Virus record (IMG/VR): IMGVR_UViG_3300026484_000200
Coordinates: 1-31,885 of that record
DNA length: 31,885 nucleotides
From: a virus
Reading direction: 5' to 3' (one strand)
Shown: in pieces, positions 7,401 through 14,633 of the stretch
Position numbering within the stretch: position 1 is the stretch's first letter
Layout of the letters: each line of letters begins with the position of its first letter
Program-made: the position numbers and the translations under genes
Notes under the pieces: model-generated
What the model was told of the DNA's origin: nothing
The model's input: only the letters and a program-made list of their open reading frames with translations
Databases searched by the model: none

Positions 7401-9837
7401 GTCCACTTGTGGTAGAGTTCTTGACATTATCAGTCTTAGAGTTTGTGTCGTTTGAGGGTGTATTAACATCTGCTTTAACTCCTCCACTTGTGTCGTTGTC
7501 AGTCTGTGTTCTAGCTTCATCAGCTCTATCGCTTCTGTTATCGAGTTTATCTCCACTAACACTTGTCTTAGATTTATCTGTTTCGTTTCGTTGATGTAAG
7601 CTGTTATCGCTTTTCGTTCTATTAGAAGAGGAAACACCTCCAGATAAGCTGTTATCGTCTTGCTCTGAAAGTGTAGATTTTGTTCTATCTCTTTGGTCAC
7701 TTTGTCCTGGTACTTCACTATCTCTTGTGGTGTCATTGAGAACACTATCTTGCTCCATTTGCAAGTCAAGTTCTGCGTGTTTGCTATCTCGTTCCAGTAT
7801 GCTTGGTCTATCTGTGTCATATTGTATATTCTCCGTTTCTTCATTTCCAAAAACTGCATCAGCTTCTGCTAATTCAGCCTCATATCTCTGTGGGTCTTCT
7901 TGCTTAATCTTCTTGTTAAAATCAACAATACTTTTATAAGCTGGAGTATTAAACCTTTGGTCTTGCTCCATTATGCCTAAATCATTTTTCAAATCTGCTA
8001 AATCATTTTTAGTAGCTGTACCTTTTTGTATCCGTTGAACTTTAGCTTTAGTTAAGGAAAAACCATGTGCATAATTAGGTTCATACAAAGCACTATCATA
8101 CCTAGATGATTTTTTCAACAACCTCTTAGGATGAACACTATCTGTAGATGATAACTCTTTTGTAAACTCTATAAGCTCATCATATCTTGGATGTTCTTTC
8201 AGCTTATTAGATATTATTTCAATATTATTATGATATTGTTTAGATATTAAATCAATATTATCTACATCTAATTTACTTTTTACTGATTCTATAGTTTTAG
8301 CATTGTCATGCTCTTGTGCAAGTTGTAGTTTCTTTACCATAAAATCATCAAACATAGTTATATCTTTAGATGCATAACTATCACTTGCTACTTTTGCTAA
8401 CTCGTCATTTGCCCCAGCTTCAAGAAGCATTGAGTTTAGTTCATCTTTTTTAAACTGCTCTTTTTGTATAGCTTCATAAAGATATTCTTTTAGTCTTGCC
8501 CCAGCAAAACGATTCTCAATCGCACGACCATCGTTGATGATAAATGTATATTTTACTTCATCTTCACTAGGTACTAATGTAGAGTTTAAATGCTTTTTAA
8601 CTTCTGTTGGTTTAACACCATCTTGTATAAGTTGCTCTATCAAAACCTTTTCTTGTGAACGAACACTCTTAGCTGTTTGTTCTACTTCATTAACTTTGTT
8701 TATAGCCTTAGCATTTATAGCTTCTACTATATGCTGACCAACACTCTCAGCCCATCCATGATAACCTGCAACTTTTACATCATCTGCTATCTGCTTAGTA
8801 GCTTTGTGTGTTATCTCTTTCATAGCATCAGGTTCTACTATCTCAGCTTCAACAAGTTCATTTGCTAATGCTGGTAAGTTTTCATGCACTAAGATAAAAT
8901 TAGGGTCTTTTGGTTGAGTAGTTTCTTTGACATTAACAGTTTCACTTTTGTATTTATCATCAACTTTTGAGTGTTTAGTAGCCTTTGTTGTTTCCTCATC
9001 ATTAAGCAAAGGATTGTTTAAAATATCCCTTTCAATATCATTATGATATTCATTTGATGTTGTTTTAATATTGTCTTTTACAGTTTTATGACTAAAAGCA
9101 CCACCCATTGAACCAAATGCTGAACCTGCTGCACCACCACCTGCACCACTTTGTATAGCTACTTTTGTTGCTTCATCTTCACTATGACCACGACCTCGTT
9201 CAACTGCATACTCAGTTGCACTTGTTACAACTGCACCCTCAACTGCACCACCTGCACCACCATAAATAACTTTAGTAGCTAAAGATGTACCAAACTTAGC
9301 AGCAAGACCACCAAAACCTAAACTTATTAGGTTTGTAGGGTCACCAACACCCTCTGTTACACCTTGAACAGTCCATTCACTAGGATGAGAACCAACATCA
9401 ACTGCTTTAACTACACCAGCCTTAACATTTTCCCAAACACCTGTAGCACTCTGACTTTGCTCATCAAGCTGTTTTAACTCTAATAACCTCTCAGGAGATA
9501 AACCAGCCCGTGATGTTTGCTCTTTCTTCTTCTCGAAAAGGTTAAGAGTATGGTCTAGTTTCTTATCATCAACTAAGTCAAGTCCAACTTTTTCAGCACC
9601 CCAATCAGCAACAGCACCAAGACGAAGACCAACAGTTCCTGCACCTCGCAAAAACTTAGCACCAGTATCATCTGAATTTTTTATATAATTTCTAGCTTTA
9701 TCAGCTATTGTTTTTTTCTTTGGAGGTTTTGGAGTGTTTAGTCTTAATCTAGCTACATCTTTTATCTCTTTATCAGTTTTTCCCTCACCCTGTAAAGTTA
9801 AAATTTCATCCTGAGATAATATTTCGCCTATATTCAT
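4423..9837 (-). CDS. Giant polyvalent protein: SF2 helicase plus adenine-type DNA methyltransferase
   Basis: An 1804-aa protein. Residues ~50-250 are rich in Gly/Ala (repeated GGA/AGG patterns), as in membrane-active ejected virion proteins. Residues ~270-690 are helical and charged. Residues ~700-820 are a disordered Ser/Asp/Thr/Arg linker. A superfamily 2 helicase follows: Walker A GTGTGKT (~873), DESH box (~958), SATPF motif III (~1099), and motif VI EGRTFRIG (~1404). A class I methyltransferase comes next: LEPSAGHGA (~1543) binds S-adenosylmethionine and NPPFG (~1602) is the amino-methyltransferase catalytic motif. The last ~40 residues (AKELATTLGGYWSRFKSGFI) are a small domain common at the ends of such proteins. 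P1 DarB has the same helicase-methylase combination and protects incoming DNA from restriction. The ATG has AGGA 7 nt upstream. A late-type promoter element precedes it, so it can be made independently of the other late genes. Confidence 0.85.
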   Translation of the reverse strand: MNIGEILSQDEILTLQGEGKTDKEIKDVARLRLNTPKPPKKKTIADKARNYIKNSDDTGAKFLRGAGTVGLRLGAVADWGAEKVGLDLVDDKKLDHTLNLFEKKKEQTSRAGLSPERLLELKQLDEQSQSATGVWENVKAGVVKAVDVGSHPSEWTVQGVTEGVGDPTNLISLGFGGLAAKFGTSLATKVIYGGAGGAVEGAVVTSATEYAVERGRGHSEDEATKVAIQSGAGGGAAGSAFGSMGGAFSHKTVKDNIKTTSNEYHNDIERDILNNPLLNDEETTKATKHSKVDDKYKSETVNVKETTQPKDPNFILVHENLPALANELVEAEIVEPDAMKEITHKATKQIADDVKVAGYHGWAESVGQHIVEAINAKAINKVNEVEQTAKSVRSQEKVLIEQLIQDGVKPTEVKKHLNSTLVPSEDEVKYTFIINDGRAIENRFAGARLKEYLYEAIQKEQFKKDELNSMLLEAGANDELAKVASDSYASKDITMFDDFMVKKLQLAQEHDNAKTIESVKSKLDVDNIDLISKQYHNNIEIISNKLKEHPRYDELIEFTKELSSTDSVHPKRLLKKSSRYDSALYEPNYAHGFSLTKAKVQRIQKGTATKNDLADLKNDLGIMEQDQRFNTPAYKSIVDFNKKIKQEDPQRYEAELAEADAVFGNEETENIQYDTDRPSILERDSKHAELDLQMEQDSVLNDTTRDSEVPGQSDQRDRTKSTLSEQDDNSLSGGVSSSNRTKSDNSLHQRNETDKSKTSVSGDKLDNRSDRADEARTQTDNDTSGGVKADVNTPSNDTNSKTDNVKNSTTSGLDLAEKLKLQEIAEEYEVVEADADNIALTLPIQLPHQQTNTLKAETRFFIKNKKGMLFTDGTGTGKTYTGLGIAKRFEKKGKKNILIVTPTDKKVKDWIGDAQNLRMKPTQLKGVNDAGDGTVVTTYANFYQNKALLSRDFDLVIYDESHYLMQNNRGEETASTKQHFAITNGRDYEITQRAESRVIPADILDFETFNNMNESLNEKFDIAGKILFHKDIETLADLDKHLQQHRIELSAKQKRELFNRAITQKDKQQAYFEAKREMADEIDEEIARLKSSDIKVVFLSATPFKGHFNLRYAMGYLFDVAREDGMSYNSGSGEQRFFIENFGYKMRYNKLTKPDAEIDVSLMERRFADSLKTDGALSGYTIIGDKDYSREFVKVGHNETDKMGRALDAVFDFKSKKYDELSKYVRHRFWDYLESNQMYEAMKAKYSIPMLKKHIQAGRQIVVFHKYNQTSTTQPFKFDNYSYTVNSFGRPTKHSLNVDTKALEQWGEFKKEFADVVDIKGFNSVIYTLKKEFGDDVVLFNGSIANKVRSKNVDDFNSGQKKIIVIQEQAGKEGISLHDIKGDAQRVLINMALPYDPIAGIQIEGRTFRIGVKSDAIYQYPILGFKLEEWQFGTEINKRLGTTENLSLGSDARALADTFKESFLNSIDESEAHLSTGKGGKVRDRTLVELSAWEIAKSDYYSNAKKTSRNKSSEGIDYFATPEPLGFKMVEWADILANDDVLEPSAGHGAIARYFPSNSKNKMIELSSELVGKLSLRAKGEIINSRFEDHNIINKYDTIVMNPPFGTAGKMAMEHLDKAYKHLKDGGRVVALIPDGASMQKRLNKWLYAEDKDGKLTNDASLSAEVLLPSSTFERAGTKVIGRVVVIDKAPADFTKTIDLRDSKDNKEFFSRLEHISLPNRKKKDTDVSIDELLDDSSIKVIEDIDTRDDSTIYVAKLQKQLDKAEFNKAKELATTLGGYWSRFKSGFIFPTKEKADSFKSEGC

Positions 9838-9864
9838 AAATAATCCTAATGTAAAATATACATT

Positions 9865-9897
9865 ATTTTATTTTAGAATAGTTGTTATTTTGTCACT
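9865..9897 (-). promoter_or_regulatory. Late-type promoter element, copy A
   Basis: On the minus strand TGACAAAATAAC (TGACA = complement of 9891-9895) is followed after exactly 20 nt by TAAAAT (complement of 9865-9870). The -10-like box lies 28 nt before the ATG of the 1804-aa polyvalent gene. The box and spacing match three other copies in the late region. Confidence 0.6.
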
Positions 9898-10393
9898 TTA
9901 AAACTTAATTTATAAAAAGAGTAGTATTTTTTGAAAGATTTTATTTTTATTTTTATTTTTGTGTGTTATTATTTTATATAGAGAAATTTGAAGTCATTAT
10001 CAACTACGGTTCACTTATAAGGGCATATAAAAAGAACCTATCCAAAATTTACTCTGCTTTTATTCTAACCAAGCAAAGGTTAGTTTAGCCGTGCAAAGGC
10101 AACTCTAGTTTAATCAGTTCAGATAAAGTTACTTCGTAAAATAAACTATTATCTGAGCTATACTCCATATAAAATTAACTATTAAAATAAACAGTTCCAT
10201 TATACTTAATACTCCGTGTTTTGAACTCCTCAAGTCGCTAGACTCTAACACCACATCCAATGTTCAAAAATCACAAAAAATTAAACTTTTATTGCATCTA
10301 TATAAAAATAAAAGAACGAACAACACTTAGATTTATACAGAACCAACCTAAATGAAATGAGATATTATCTAATTTTCTCTAAAAAAAACATTA
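9898..10393. other. Long non-coding gap, AT-rich left half and structured right half
   Basis: No convincing gene lies here. 9940-9960 is a short T-rich tandem repeat (ATTTTT units). On the minus strand TTGATA, 17 nt, TATATA near 9970-10000 could be an ordinary promoter toward the 1804-aa gene, but this is weak. The part from about 10064 to 10274 is dense in inverted repeats and is listed separately. I see no tRNA and no T-run terminator after the 217-aa gene. Confidence 0.5.
10064..10274. other. Cluster of stem-loops: candidate structured RNA or DNA site
   Basis: Several inverted repeats stand in a row: CTAACC/GGTTAG with a 7-nt loop containing GCAAA (about 10065-10083); GCC/GGC with loop GTGCAAA (about 10089-10100); AGTTCAGATAA (10116-10126) with TTATCTGAGCT (10149-10159), 11 bp with one G-U on the + strand and an inner AGTT/AACT stem; AACTATT/AACAGTT with one mismatch (10177-10196); and TTTTGAAC (10219-10226) with GTTCAAAA (10262-10269), extended by GTG/CAC across a 2-nt bulge and enclosing AGTC-GCTA-GACT. 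The first two share GCAAAGG. None is followed by a T-run on either strand, so they do not look like terminators. Confidence 0.4.
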
Positions 10394-11047
10394 CTATAAT
10401 TTCAACTTAGCTGTTTTCTTAGCTCTTTGCACCTGCTGGGCTTCTTCAAAAGTCTTTTTAGAAGCATAGTAACTACCTTTACCATTGTATTGATATAACT
10501 CTTCTGCATCATATAAACCACTTCTTGGATCTACTTGAACCTTATCATCTGCCCATTTTTCAAACTTTTCATCTTTTTCAGAAGACGATTTAAAAGCAAG
10601 TTTTGTAACTGGTTTATTGTTCTCATCTGCATAAACCATAACTATCCCATCATTTGTATTGTAAAAAGCAGGTTGTTTTCTTGATGTCTTATCTTTATAG
10701 ATTTTTTCAATTCTATCACCATTAAATTCTATATCATCATCACTATACTGTGATGTATCTACTTTATACTCTTTACTTAAAAAGTTTCTCATAGATAGTA
10801 TTTTTGCTTTTCGCTTCTTCTCTTTTTTTATATCTGCCTTATTTTCTCTATCTGTAACTGCTTTAGTTCTTCGTATCGTGCTATTTACAGCCTTTGTCTT
10901 TAAATCAAGTGCAGCTGCATTAGCAGCATCTACTTTCTTTGTTTGTATATCACTATCTACTGCTTTACCTATACCTGCAAGTGCTACACCTGTACCACCG
11001 ATTTTAGATACCAAAGAGGAGTCTATAGCTGTTCTGTGCTTCATCAT
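10394..11047 (-). CDS. Hypothetical late protein, charged, probable virion component
   Basis: 217 aa. A Gly/Ala-rich N-terminus (VSKIGGTGVALAGIGKAV) is followed by a highly basic helical stretch (~55-90, REN-KADIKKEKKRKAK) and a folded-looking C-terminal half with Tyr/Asp/Lys. The start MMKHR lies 1 nt after the stop of the 80-aa gene, with AGGA eight bases before the ATG, so the two are co-transcribed. I do not recognise a family. Its place between membrane-active late genes and the polyvalent proteins suggests an internal or ejected virion protein (inference from context). No terminator is visible after it. Confidence 0.6.
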   Translation of the reverse strand: MMKHRTAIDSSLVSKIGGTGVALAGIGKAVDSDIQTKKVDAANAAALDLKTKAVNSTIRRTKAVTDRENKADIKKEKKRKAKILSMRNFLSKEYKVDTSQYSDDDIEFNGDRIEKIYKDKTSRKQPAFYNTNDGIVMVYADENNKPVTKLAFKSSSEKDEKFEKWADDKVQVDPRSGLYDAEELYQYNGKGSYYASKKTFEEAQQVQRAKKTAKLKL

Positions 11048-11048
11048 T

Positions 11049-11291
11049 TTAATATCCTAATGCTAATGTTGGTTTTTTCTTTTTCTTTGCATAAACACTA
11101 TCTACTGCATTGTCAAGATTTAACTGAGTTTGACTTAGTGCTTTTTCCTCTCTTGCAAAAGACCTCTTTTGCATATCTAAGATACCTTTTGCAGATTTAC
11201 TTTGCTGTATCGCAGCATATCCACTACCAACAGCACCACCTATCTTTGCTATGCTTGAAAGATTATCAGCATTTTTTAGCCATTCCCACAT
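11049..11291 (-). CDS. Small Gly/Ala and coiled-coil late protein
   Basis: 80 aa, MWEWLKNADNLSSIAKIGGA followed by GSGYAAIQQSKSAKG and a Gln/Asn/Lys-rich helix. This pattern (aromatic N-terminus, small-residue helix, polar helix) occurs in small phage virion proteins that associate with membranes or tails, but I cannot name a family. AAAGG lies 7 nt before the ATG. Promoter copy C sits directly upstream, so this is the first gene of a two-gene unit with the 217-aa gene. Confidence 0.6.
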   Translation of the reverse strand: MWEWLKNADNLSSIAKIGGAVGSGYAAIQQSKSAKGILDMQKRSFAREEKALSQTQLNLDNAVDSVYAKKKKKPTLALGY

Positions 11292-11314
11292 ATTTTAACC
11301 TTTATTTTTTATTT

Positions 11315-11347
11315 ACTATATTTAGTTTTTTTTGTGATTTTGTCAAA
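11315..11347 (-). promoter_or_regulatory. Late-type promoter element, copy C
   Basis: Minus-strand TTTGACAAAATCAC, with TGACA at 11345-11341, is followed after 20 nt by TATAGT (complement of 11315-11320), 24 nt before the ATG of the 80-aa gene. The TGA inside TGACA is at the same time the stop codon of the preceding 248-aa gene, so promoter and gene end are superimposed. Confidence 0.6.
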
Positions 11348-12089
11348 AATAACTTATATCCATCTCTATACCATTGAAAGGTTTATAGTTAGAACTACCT
11401 GCAAAGCGACCATTAAAAAGATTACCACCTGCAAAGTTATTTAAAAAAACCTCCCTTTTTAAAGGGGTTAAGTCAGTATAAGTGCTAGGAATATTACCAA
11501 ACATTTTAGTATCTCTCTCCAGCATACCAGTAGATGAAAAAAGAGTGCCACCTGCAAAAACTGCATTATGGTTTTCACCACCAGCTAACCAGTCAAATAT
11601 GCTACCATCAAGCAAAGAGTTCATAAACCCTACATTTGCAGCCTCTCTTTGATATGAAAGCATAGAGAGTGCGACACCACCTATCATAGTGCTTATCGCC
11701 ATATCTGTCATACCATCAAGAAGTTCACCACTAACAACATACATAATCGCATAAGATGCCCAGTAAACACTCATAAGACCAAAACTTGAAGTTATACCTG
11801 CTGAATATGCAGCAGCCGTAATAGCACCAGCATATTCAGATATATAAGGTACAAGATAATACTGCTGAAATATAACAGCAATGATTATAAGAACAACAGC
11901 AACTATCTCAACTATATACTCTTTTATACTAGCCCAAGCTTTACTTATAAGGTTGCCAATAGACTTAAAAGCCTTTGATATAACATTTACAACACTCACA
12001 ACAAAATCTACAATAGCATTTACGATAGAAGCAACAACATCTACTACTGCATCTATTATGTCATCTACTATAGGTACACCACACCCCAT
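11343..12089 (-). CDS. Hydrophobic membrane-active late protein
   Basis: 248 aa. The first ~50 residues are a long amphipathic, beta-branched helix series (IVDDIIDAVVDVVASIVNAI and onward). A strong transmembrane segment follows at ~60-80 (IVAVVLIIIAVI), with further hydrophobic, small-residue segments at ~85-150. The C-terminal ~90 residues are Gly/Asn/Phe-rich and soluble-looking. No signal peptidase site is evident. This architecture is typical of phage DNA-ejection or channel-forming proteins, but a specific family is not recognised. The ATG directly follows the upstream TAG stop, indicating coupled translation. It sits downstream of the lysis genes and upstream of other probable ejected proteins. 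Confidence 0.6.
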   Translation of the reverse strand: MGCGVPIVDDIIDAVVDVVASIVNAIVDFVVSVVNVISKAFKSIGNLISKAWASIKEYIVEIVAVVLIIIAVIFQQYYLVPYISEYAGAITAAAYSAGITSSFGLMSVYWASYAIMYVVSGELLDGMTDMAISTMIGGVALSMLSYQREAANVGFMNSLLDGSIFDWLAGGENHNAVFAGGTLFSSTGMLERDTKMFGNIPSTYTDLTPLKREVFLNNFAGGNLFNGRFAGSSNYKPFNGIEMDISYF

Positions 12090-12566
12090 CTAGTCATCCT
12101 TTATCATAAAGTAGTCTTCTCTTAACTCTACATCACCTAGTGCTTGATTAACGAACATACTTCCGTAAGAACCACCCATAAACCAAAGTTTAAAAGGTTT
12201 TGCTAATGATGTAGAGTTAAAACAATCCATAGCAAGTTTGTATAAACCTAACCTATTAGCTCTTTTATAACTCCAACTATCCACAAAAACACCACTCTTT
12301 TCATCTGTTATCTGAACTATAAAAAAACTGACTATGACCCCTTTTTTAACAACCCCTAATTTTAAATAATTAGGGTTAGTTAAAACCATCAAGTAGTATT
12401 TTTTAATGTCTATAGTATTATTCCACTCATCACCCAACTTCTCAACAACAAATTCTATATGTGATATATCTAAAGACAAGACACCATTTGTAGCTATTCT
12501 TTTAGCTACTTGAAGTTTTTGAAGCTTTTTCTTTCTCTTTAATTTTCTATGAGTTTTAGAAGTCAT
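12090..12566 (-). CDS. Hypothetical protein, possibly GNAT-fold acyltransferase
   Basis: 158 aa. A very basic N-terminus (KTHRKLKRKKKLQKL) precedes an alpha/beta region whose order (helix, YYLMVLTNP, KLGVVKKGVIVSFFIVQITD, then WSYKRANRLGLYKLAMDCF and KLWFMGGSYGSMFVNQALG) loosely resembles GNAT-like folds seen in several phages. No clear acetyl-CoA loop (Q/R-x-x-G-x-G/A) is visible, so I would not assign an activity. Its stop codon abuts the ATG of the 248-aa membrane protein, and its start touches the stop of the 273-aa gene by one base, so it belongs to the late operon. Confidence 0.55.
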   Translation of the reverse strand: MTSKTHRKLKRKKKLQKLQVAKRIATNGVLSLDISHIEFVVEKLGDEWNNTIDIKKYYLMVLTNPNYLKLGVVKKGVIVSFFIVQITDEKSGVFVDSWSYKRANRLGLYKLAMDCFNSTSLAKPFKLWFMGGSYGSMFVNQALGDVELREDYFMIKDD

Positions 12567-13387
12567 TATTTACTCACCGATACATCTTCACTTAGGTTTA
12601 TATCTGAGTTTAGTAAAAGTAGATTATTTAACTTATAAAAGTTTTTAAACATAGTTTCACTAGGAACTAAACCACCAGCACCGATAGTACCTATCATCTC
12701 AGATTGTGAATCTAAAGATTTTATAAGTCTATTGTCAGTCACACTCTCTCTTAGTGTCTTCTCTTGAGTCTTTTTATAAACTTCATCAGCCAACATAACT
12801 TTAGCTTGATTTTTTTGAACCTTAATCTGTGCAGTTTTTAAATCACTCTCAGCCCATAAAGTTTTTAGCTCTAAAGATATTTTTATCTCTTTGTCTAACA
12901 CCTGTAAAGCCGTACTCATAGCATTTTGAGTAACACCATTCACTATACCTATCATAGAGTTAGTAAGTAACTGTATCTTTTCCTCATCTGTAATGGTATA
13001 GTTTGCAAAGCTATCGTTAATATTTTTTATCATCTCTTTGTAAAATGCTGTATCTTTAGTACCATCAACGATTTCACCATAAAGTGTTTTATATCTTTTT
13101 GTAAAATCTTTAGGTGTTATCTGCTCCAAAGCAACTATTTGTGCTTTATACTTTTCAAACTCTTTTTCTACATCTTCAACATTTTTATATGCATCACTTA
13201 GCTCATCTTGTATAGTTGCATACTCACTATCTTTGTTTTGTATGGTTTTACTTAAAGCTGTATTAGAAGCTTTAAGTTCCACTATCTCATCATCTTTTTT
13301 TACAATCTCATCATCATGAAGAGATTGAGAGGTTTTTAACCTCTCATACTCTTCAAACTCATCATCATTAAGTATATGTGAACCCAT
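12566..13387 (-). CDS. Coiled-coil late protein, probable virion component
   Basis: 273 aa. Residues ~8-90 form a long heptad-rich coiled coil (repeated EI/EL spacing, KDDEIVELKASN). Residues ~90-230 are helical and include a conserved-looking core (ITPKDFTKRYKTLYGEIVDG, then NSMIGIVNGVTQNAMSTALQ). The C-terminus has MIGTIGAGGLVPSETMFKN. I do not recognise the family. It begins at the single base shared with the holin stop and ends at the single base shared with the next gene, so it is in the lysis/late operon. A structural or internal capsid role is inferred only from size and context. Confidence 0.6.
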   Translation of the reverse strand: MGSHILNDDEFEEYERLKTSQSLHDDEIVKKDDEIVELKASNTALSKTIQNKDSEYATIQDELSDAYKNVEDVEKEFEKYKAQIVALEQITPKDFTKRYKTLYGEIVDGTKDTAFYKEMIKNINDSFANYTITDEEKIQLLTNSMIGIVNGVTQNAMSTALQVLDKEIKISLELKTLWAESDLKTAQIKVQKNQAKVMLADEVYKKTQEKTLRESVTDNRLIKSLDSQSEMIGTIGAGGLVPSETMFKNFYKLNNLLLLNSDINLSEDVSVSK

Positions 13388-13812
13388 TAAACAGCACTCC
13401 TATTATCAGAACCTTTTTTGATTGATTGAGCTTTCTCAATACCACGAGAACCAAAATAAGCAACATAAACAGTCATCACCAAAGTTTGAACAAGAACCAC
13501 ATACGACTCTGGCACTATAAAATTCATCATAGCACCAAAAACCATAACAAAAAGTAAAAAACTCATAGCATGAAGAGTTAAAGGTCGTGCAGTCCGTGAG
13601 ATAACACCAGCAACTGAATCACTCTGCCATCGTGTAGTCACGGCTATATCTTCACTCTTTTGTAGCTCTATATCTAACTTCTTACTTTCAAGCTTATGAA
13701 GATTATTAGCCTTTGCTAACTCATTACTAGCTTCTAATCGCTCCTCATCAGATGTATAAACTTCATCAACCACATCACCAACAACCTTAGCTAATCCTAA
13801 AAAATCAATCAT
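13387..13812 (-). CDS. Holin, three-TM family
   Basis: 141 aa. An N-terminal amphipathic helix (MIDFLGLAKVVGDVVDEV) and a charged helix are followed by the signature of the 3TM holin family found in gene-transfer agents and phages: RWQSDSVAGVISRTARPL leading into two transmembrane helices at ~84-98 and ~103-120, then a short soluble tail. Such holins form lesions in the inner membrane that let endolysin reach the peptidoglycan and set lysis timing. It overlaps the end of the endolysin gene by 4 bp (ATGA-type coupling), which supports a lysis function. A second membrane protein lies on the other side of the endolysin. Confidence 0.8.
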   Translation of the reverse strand: MIDFLGLAKVVGDVVDEVYTSDEERLEASNELAKANNLHKLESKKLDIELQKSEDIAVTTRWQSDSVAGVISRTARPLTLHAMSFLLFVMVFGAMMNFIVPESYVVLVQTLVMTVYVAYFGSRGIEKAQSIKKGSDNRSAV

Positions 13813-14285
13813 GCTAAAGCTCTCTTTACCCAGCCATAAAAAAACTTTCTGTTTTTAGGGTTTCTTTTGCATATCTCTGCATATCTCGTTATCTTAGCAA
13901 GTGCAAATTTACTTAAAAAAAGCTCACTATCAAGAGAGTTTATTAAAGTTACACTATTGTTGCCTATCACACCATCAACAACAGCACCACTAACAGCTTG
14001 TGCTAGTTTACAACTCATGCGAACTCCAGCATTAACACCAAAGTCAAATATAGAAGATGCAACATTTATATTATCTATATCATCACACCGACATCTATCC
14101 CAATAATCATGCTTATAAATAGCCTTTGCTTCATCTCGTGTAAGACTTTTTATATCTATGCTAGGATAAGCTCTCTTGCTTATCCCAAACTTTGTTTCAC
14201 CACCTGCGTCATCAGGGTCATTAACATAACCACCCTCATGCGATAGTGTTTTGTCTATAACTATCTCAAAGTTATTTTTTTTCAT
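13809..14285 (-). CDS. Endolysin, GH108-type muramidase
   Basis: 158 aa. The N-terminus carries the glycosyl hydrolase 108 signature LSHEGGYVNDPDDAGGETKF with catalytic Glu17 in the HEGGY motif, followed by YWDRCRCDDI and VASSIFDFGVNAG, and a C-terminal peptidoglycan-binding region (VSGAVVDGVIGNNSVTLINS). The enzyme cleaves the glycan backbone of peptidoglycan during host lysis. There is no signal peptide, so it needs a holin for export. It overlaps the upstream membrane protein by 14 bp and the downstream holin by 4 bp, forming a compact lysis cassette. Length is typical for the family. Confidence 0.9.
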   Translation of the reverse strand: MKKNNFEIVIDKTLSHEGGYVNDPDDAGGETKFGISKRAYPSIDIKSLTRDEAKAIYKHDYWDRCRCDDIDNINVASSIFDFGVNAGVRMSCKLAQAVSGAVVDGVIGNNSVTLINSLDSELFLSKFALAKITRYAEICKRNPKNRKFFYGWVKRALA

Positions 14286-14622
14286 TTTTTTCTAACCTCT
14301 GTGCCATTGTCATCACTTTTTTTTGTAAAAGCAACCATATCTCACCACCAGCAGTTGCAAAACTACCAGCTATCGCTACTTGATATATTTGGTCTTCAAC
14401 ACCCAAATGCCCAGCTATCAAAAAACCAACAACTGCAACAAAACCACCAATAAGAGAACCAACGAACCCATAAGCAACTTCAAACCACCAGCAGATTTTT
14501 CCCTGCTTATTTTTTTTTATCTTTTTAGTATTGTTAAGAAGATGCCAAGCCCTAGTAACTAAAGCTATAGCAGAACCTAAAACAAATGAAACAGATAAGT
14601 ATGCAAGTATAGAGTTGTTCAT
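14272..14622 (-). CDS. Membrane protein, probable second holin (LydA/holin III-like)
   Basis: 116 aa from the ATG at 14622; a GTG three bases upstream is the alternative. Transmembrane helices are apparent at ~4-20, ~48-70 and ~80-100, with a basic loop KKIKKNKQGKICWWFEVAYG and a GGEIWLLLQKK segment near the end. The WWFE...GFVGSLIGG...GGEIW layout resembles LydA-type or holin superfamily III proteins. It directly precedes and overlaps the endolysin. Having two membrane proteins flank the endolysin suggests a holin/antiholin pair or two independent holins; which one triggers lysis cannot be told from sequence. Confidence 0.6.
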   Translation of the reverse strand: MNNSILAYLSVSFVLGSAIALVTRAWHLLNNTKKIKKNKQGKICWWFEVAYGFVGSLIGGFVAVVGFLIAGHLGVEDQIYQVAIAGSFATAGGEIWLLLQKKVMTMAQRLEKNEKK

Positions 14623-14633
14623 CACTTTAAAAC

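Noticed and set aside
7325-7594. 89-codon + strand frame rich in Ser/Leu opposite the linker
   Set aside because: Composition mirrors the Ser/Asp/Thr linker on the other strand; no ribosome site; no protein-like domain.
10065-10170. tRNA or tmRNA-like features on the minus strand (TTTGC-containing loops, GGAGTATAGCTCAG)
   Set aside because: No D-arm closing, no T-arm consensus GTTCRA in register, and no acceptor stem could be built.
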